Below, piece by piece: positions 34,343 to 37,345 of a DNA stretch of 37,345 nucleotides (positions within the stretch are counted from its first letter, which is position 1; each line of letters opens with the position of its first letter). The stretch covers positions 1 through 37,345 of the forward strand of contig JAABTD010000016.1 of assembly GCA_011390065.1 (NCBI GenBank). The letters are read 5' to 3'. The DNA is from Desulfobacteraceae bacterium (lineage in GTDB: Bacteria > Desulfobacterota > Desulfobacteria > Desulfobacterales > JAABSP01). The notes under the pieces are model-generated. The model searched no databases and had not been told where the DNA came from. It saw only the letters and a list, made by a program, of their open reading frames with translations. A program made the translations under genes and the position numbers.

Positions 34343-35797
34343 ATGTCCGACCAGACAAACGACGCCATGAACGACACAGAAGAACGAAGCTTCTCGGAAC
34401 TGATCGACGACTACGAGGAAGGGATGCGCGAAGACATCCAGGTAGGCGAACAGGTGGAAGGAGAGATCATCGCCATCGGCCACGACACGGTTTTCGTCAA
34501 TACGGGCTCCAAGATCGACGGGGCCGTGGACCGGGAGGAACTGCTGGATGAAAACGGGGAATTGCCCTGCAAAGTGGGCGATGCGCTGACCCTGTATGTG
34601 GTTTCGGTGAACGAAAACGAAATGCGCCTCTCCCGGGCCATGTCCGGCATCGGCGGTCTCCGGATGCTCCAGGACGCCCACGAGCGCAAAATCCCGGTGG
34701 AGGGCAAGGTTAAAGAGCAGGTCAAGGGCGGCTTCCATGTGGAAGTCCTCCAGCGCCGGGCCTTCTGCCCCATCAGCCAGATCGATGTCCGTTATGTGGA
34801 AACCCCTGAAGACTATGTCGGACAGACCCTGTCTTTTCGGGTGGTCCGCCTGGAGGAAAAAGGCCGGAACATCGTGCTTTCCCGGCGGGAACTGCTGGAA
34901 GAGGAGCAGAAAGCGGCCCGGGCCGAATTTTTAAAAACGGTCGCAGCCGGCGACGTGGTGGAAGGGCGGGTGACCCGGTTGATGCCCTACGGCGCCTTTG
35001 TGGAACTGTTCCCCGGCCTGGAAGGCATGATCCATGTGTCGGAGATGAGCTGGTCCCGGGTGGAAAACCCGGCCGATGTGCTGTCGCCGGACGATCGGGT
35101 GACGGTCAAAATCCTGGATATCTCCGAAGGGCAGAAGCCCGGCGAACTCAAGTTGTCCCTTTCCATAAAAGCCGCCGTCGCCGACCCGTGGGAAACCGTG
35201 ACCGACCGGTTCTCGGAGGGGCAGAAGGTCCGCGGAAAAGTGACCCGGTGCGTTGATTTCGGCGCCTTTGTGGAGATCGCCCCCGGCATCGAAGGACTGG
35301 TCCACATCAGTGAAATGAGTTACAAAAAGCGGGTCCACAAGCCCGAGGAGATCGTCGCCGAGGGCGAAGGCGTCGATGTGATCATCAAGGAAATCGATCC
35401 GGACCGGAAGCGGATCGGACTGTCCATCCGGGAATCCGAAGGCGATCCCTGGGCCGATGTCGCCGCCAAATACGAAGTGGGCAAAACCGTGCAGGGTACG
35501 GTGGAGAAAAAGGAGAAATTCGGCATCTTCGTTTCTCTGGAACCGGGCGTGACCGGTCTTTTGCCCAAATCCAAGATCCGCAAAAGCCAGCACGCCGGTG
35601 AGATTGAAAAGCTCGGAGTGGACGCACCCATCACCGTGCTGGTGGAGGAAATCCATCCCCGGGACAGAAAGATCACCCTGGGTCCCACCGATGCCAAGGA
35701 AGAGGGCGAGTGGCGCGACTACACGCCGGAATCGAAAGACGCCGGCCTGGGAACCCTGGGAGAAAAACTGAAGCAGGCCCTTAAGGCAAAGAAGTGA
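34343..35797 (+). CDS. S1 RNA-binding domain protein (RpsA-like, five S1 domains)
   Basis: The 484-aa protein has five S1 domains at about residues 34-98, 116-182, 203-275, 292-363 and 378-447. The third and fourth are the best conserved (GAFVELFPGLEGMIHVSEMSW, shortened here to its key part GLEGMIHVSEMSW, and GIEGLVHISEMSY). An acidic N-terminal 30 residues and a Lys-rich C-terminus frame them. E. coli ribosomal protein S1 has six domains and 557 residues, so this is either a five-domain S1 homologue or an additional S1-type RNA-binding protein; which cannot be decided without the rest of the genome. AGGAG lies 9 nt before the ATG. It is 50 nt after the small SHOCT-like gene and 15 nt before gatB, so one operon is likely. 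It should bind single-stranded mRNA in the cytoplasm. Confidence 0.9.
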   Translation: MSDQTNDAMNDTEERSFSELIDDYEEGMREDIQVGEQVEGEIIAIGHDTVFVNTGSKIDGAVDREELLDENGELPCKVGDALTLYVVSVNENEMRLSRAMSGIGGLRMLQDAHERKIPVEGKVKEQVKGGFHVEVLQRRAFCPISQIDVRYVETPEDYVGQTLSFRVVRLEEKGRNIVLSRRELLEEEQKAARAEFLKTVAAGDVVEGRVTRLMPYGAFVELFPGLEGMIHVSEMSWSRVENPADVLSPDDRVTVKILDISEGQKPGELKLSLSIKAAVADPWETVTDRFSEGQKVRGKVTRCVDFGAFVEIAPGIEGLVHISEMSYKKRVHKPEEIVAEGEGVDVIIKEIDPDRKRIGLSIRESEGDPWADVAAKYEVGKTVQGTVEKKEKFGIFVSLEPGVTGLLPKSKIRKSQHAGEIEKLGVDAPITVLVEEIHPRDRKITLGPTDAKEEGEWRDYTPESKDAGLGTLGEKLKQALKAKK

Positions 35798-35812
35798 TAC
35801 AGGACGTCTTCC

Positions 35813-37243
35813 ATGGAATTTGAATCGGTTATCGGGCTGGAAGTCCACGCCCAGCTCAAGACGAACACCAAGATTTTCTGCAGCTGTTCCACCGAGTTCG
35901 GAGCGCCGCCCAACACCCACGTCTGCCCGGTCTGTCTGGGAATGCCGGGGGTTCTGCCGGTGCTCAACCGGAAAGTGGTGGACTACGCGCTGCGGATGGC
36001 CCTGGCCACCCACTGCAAGATTCAGCGGGAAAGCCGGTTCGCCCGGAAAAATTATTTCTACCCTGATCTGCCCAAGGGATATCAGATCTCCCAGTACGAA
36101 CTGCCCATCGCCCGAAACGGACGCCTCGACATCTCCGTCGCGGACGGAACCCGCCGCATCGGCATCAACCGGATTCACATGGAAGAAGACGCCGGAAAAC
36201 TGGTCCATGACCCGGATCGTCCCGTAAGCCGGGTGGACCTGAACCGGACCGGCGTCCCCCTGATGGAGATTGTCAGCGAGCCGGACATCCGGACGGCCGA
36301 AGAAGCCGGGGCCTATCTGCGTCAGCTGCGGGCCATTATCCGGTATCTGGGGATCGGCGACGGCAACATGGAAGAGGGCAGTTTCCGGTGCGACGCCAAC
36401 ATCTCCATCATGCCCAAGGGCTCCACCGTCTTCGGCATCCGGGCTGAATTGAAAAACCTCAATTCTTTCAAGCACGTGGAAAAGGCGATCCAGTATGAAA
36501 TCCAGCGTCAGAAAGAGGTGATTCTGGACGGCGGGCAGGTGGCCCAGGAAACCCGGCTGTGGAATCCCGACCGTAACCTGACCACCTCCATGCGGAGCAA
36601 AGAGGAGGCCCACGACTACCGCTATTTCCCGGATCCCGACCTGTTGCCCCTGGTGATCGACGACGACTGGATCGACGCCGTCCGCGCCGTCCTGCCCGAA
36701 CTGCCCGCGGAAAAGCGATCCCGATTTCAAACCGAGTACGGGCTGCCGGCCATGGATGCCGACGTGCTGACCGCCAACCGGGAACTGGCTGATTTCTTCG
36801 AAGACTGCGTCCGGATCTTTCCCCAGCCGAAAGCCGTGAGCAACTGGGTGATGGGACCCCTTCTGGGGCTGCTCAACGCCCGGAACCTCGGCATTGAAGC
36901 GTCGCCCGTTTCCGCCGAGCATCTGGCCGACCTGCTGACCCTGGTGGACGAGGGAACCATCAGCGGCAAAATCGCCAAAACCGTTTTCGATAAGATGGCC
37001 GACACCGGCAAGCCGCCCAAAAAGATCGTCGAGGAAAAAGGGCTGGTTCAGGTCTCCGACGCCGGGGCCCTGGAAGCAGAAGTGGATGCGGTGCTGGCGG
37101 CCAATCCGGACGAGGTGGCGGCCTATAAAGGGGGTAAGAAGAAGCTGATGGGCTTTTTCGTGGGGCAGGTGATGAAGGCGACCAGAGGCAAGGCCAATCC
37201 CAGGCTGGTCAACGAAATCCTCGGCAAAAAGCTCGACGGCTGA
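35813..37243 (+). CDS. gatB: Aspartyl/glutamyl-tRNA amidotransferase subunit B
   Basis: The 476-aa protein is full length for GatB. It has the N-terminal IGLEVHAQL motif, the zinc-binding cysteines 23, 25, 38 and 41 (FCSCS, VCPVC), [10 protein letters not shown], and the kinase-like core motifs [15 protein letters not shown] and MEEDAGK. The C-terminal YqeY-like tail ends in [11 protein letters not shown]. With GatA and GatC it phosphorylates and transamidates misacylated Glu-tRNA(Gln) or Asp-tRNA(Asn). GatA and GatC are not in the window, which is common in bacteria that do not keep gatCAB together. AGGA lies about 9 nt before the ATG. It follows the S1 gene by 15 nt and precedes an amidohydrolase by 4 nt. 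Confidence 0.97.
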   Translation: MEFESVIGLEVHAQLKTNTKIFCSCSTEFGAPPNTHVCPVCLGMPGVLPVLNRKVVDYALRMALATHCKIQRESRFARKNYFYPDLPKGYQISQYELPIARNGRLDISVADGTRRIGINRIHMEEDAGKLVHDPDRPVSRVDLNRTGVPLMEIVSEPDIRTAEEAGAYLRQLRAIIRYLGIGDGNMEEGSFRCDANISIMPKGSTVFGIRAELKNLNSFKHVEKAIQYEIQRQKEVILDGGQVAQETRLWNPDRNLTTSMRSKEEAHDYRYFPDPDLLPLVIDDDWIDAVRAVLPELPAEKRSRFQTEYGLPAMDADVLTANRELADFFEDCVRIFPQPKAVSNWVMGPLLGLLNARNLGIEASPVSAEHLADLLTLVDEGTISGKIAKTVFDKMADTGKPPKKIVEEKGLVQVSDAGALEAEVDAVLAANPDEVAAYKGGKKKLMGFFVGQVMKATRGKANPRLVNEILGKKLDG

Positions 37244-37247
37244 TCCC

Positions 37248-37345
37248 ATGGACGCCGGTTTCTCCGCCATCGACGCCCACGCCCACTGCGGCGTGGGGGA
37301 CCGGTTTCCACCCCAGGCATTCGAGGATTACGTTGCCCGGGTCGA
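37248..37345 (+). CDS. Start of a metal-dependent amidohydrolase (runs off the window)
   Basis: An ATG 4 nt after the gatB stop opens a frame that stays open for 32 codons to the edge, starting MDAGFSAIDAHAHCGVGD. The DAHAHCG motif near the N-terminus is the first metal-binding HxH of TIM-barrel amidohydrolases (amidohydrolase_2 or TatD-like). Too little is visible to choose a subfamily or substrate. No strong ribosome site; coupling to gatB is likely. Confidence 0.7.
   Translation, partial: MDAGFSAIDAHAHCGVGDRFPPQAFEDYVARV

Noticed and set aside
34931-37270. 779-codon minus-strand frame opposite the S1 protein and gatB
   Set aside because: It crosses two certain genes and their spacer, and has no family motifs.
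1-37345. CRISPR arrays, tRNA or rRNA genes, insertion sequences
   Set aside because: No regularly spaced repeats, cloverleaf-like runs, transposase frames or terminal inverted repeats were seen.

Overview
This GC-rich window reads as chromosomal DNA of a strictly anaerobic, probably sulfate-reducing Desulfobacterota-type bacterium. The pointers are a monofunctional CO dehydrogenase grouped with a CooF-like ferredoxin and a flavin/NAD oxidoreductase, two secreted giant propeller/Ig-like proteins ending in dockerin-type EF-hand repeats, and clean Shine-Dalgarno sites. The taxonomic call is an inference; there is no rRNA or tRNA gene to anchor it.

Layout. 1-2662 (minus): a CbbQ/NorQ-type MoxR ATPase and its CbbO/NorD-type partner, cut by the window edge. 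They are divergent from a TraB-family membrane protein (2751-3941). 3938-10062 (minus): a glycogen operon glgP-glgA-glgB whose branching enzyme is strikingly like the eukaryotic GBE1 type. 10210-25254 (minus): two tandem giant genes (about 2490 and 2480 codons), each encoding a signal peptide, a seven-blade FG-GAP-like propeller, 17 Ig/cadherin-like modules in the same order and a C-terminal dockerin-like repeat. They share a duplicated leader at a fixed distance from the start codon, and the first leader can fold around a 9-bp outer stem. 25785-26390 (minus): a periplasmic cyclophilin. 26572-27491 (plus): an EIIA-Ntr-like protein followed by a PII-like protein, converging on and overlapping the next operon. 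27448-33843 (minus): a five-gene operon, FNOR - CooF-like - CooS - antiporter - antiporter. 34050-37345 (plus): a small SHOCT-like protein, a five-domain S1 RNA-binding protein, gatB and the start of an amidohydrolase.

How the genes fit together. The glycogen genes cover elongation, branching and phosphorolysis; ADP-glucose synthesis (glgC) and debranching must lie elsewhere. The CO dehydrogenase operon would move CO-derived electrons through the 16-Cys ferredoxin to the flavoprotein. Placing two CPA-type antiporter proteins in that operon, opposite a PTS-Ntr/PII-like pair of the kind that controls transporters, is the most unusual arrangement here and may be a redox-linked ion-homeostasis module. 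The CO dehydrogenase has the CX2C pattern associated with a [2Fe-2S] D-cluster, as in Desulfovibrio vulgaris. The paired giant surface proteins and their shared leader are the other main novelty.
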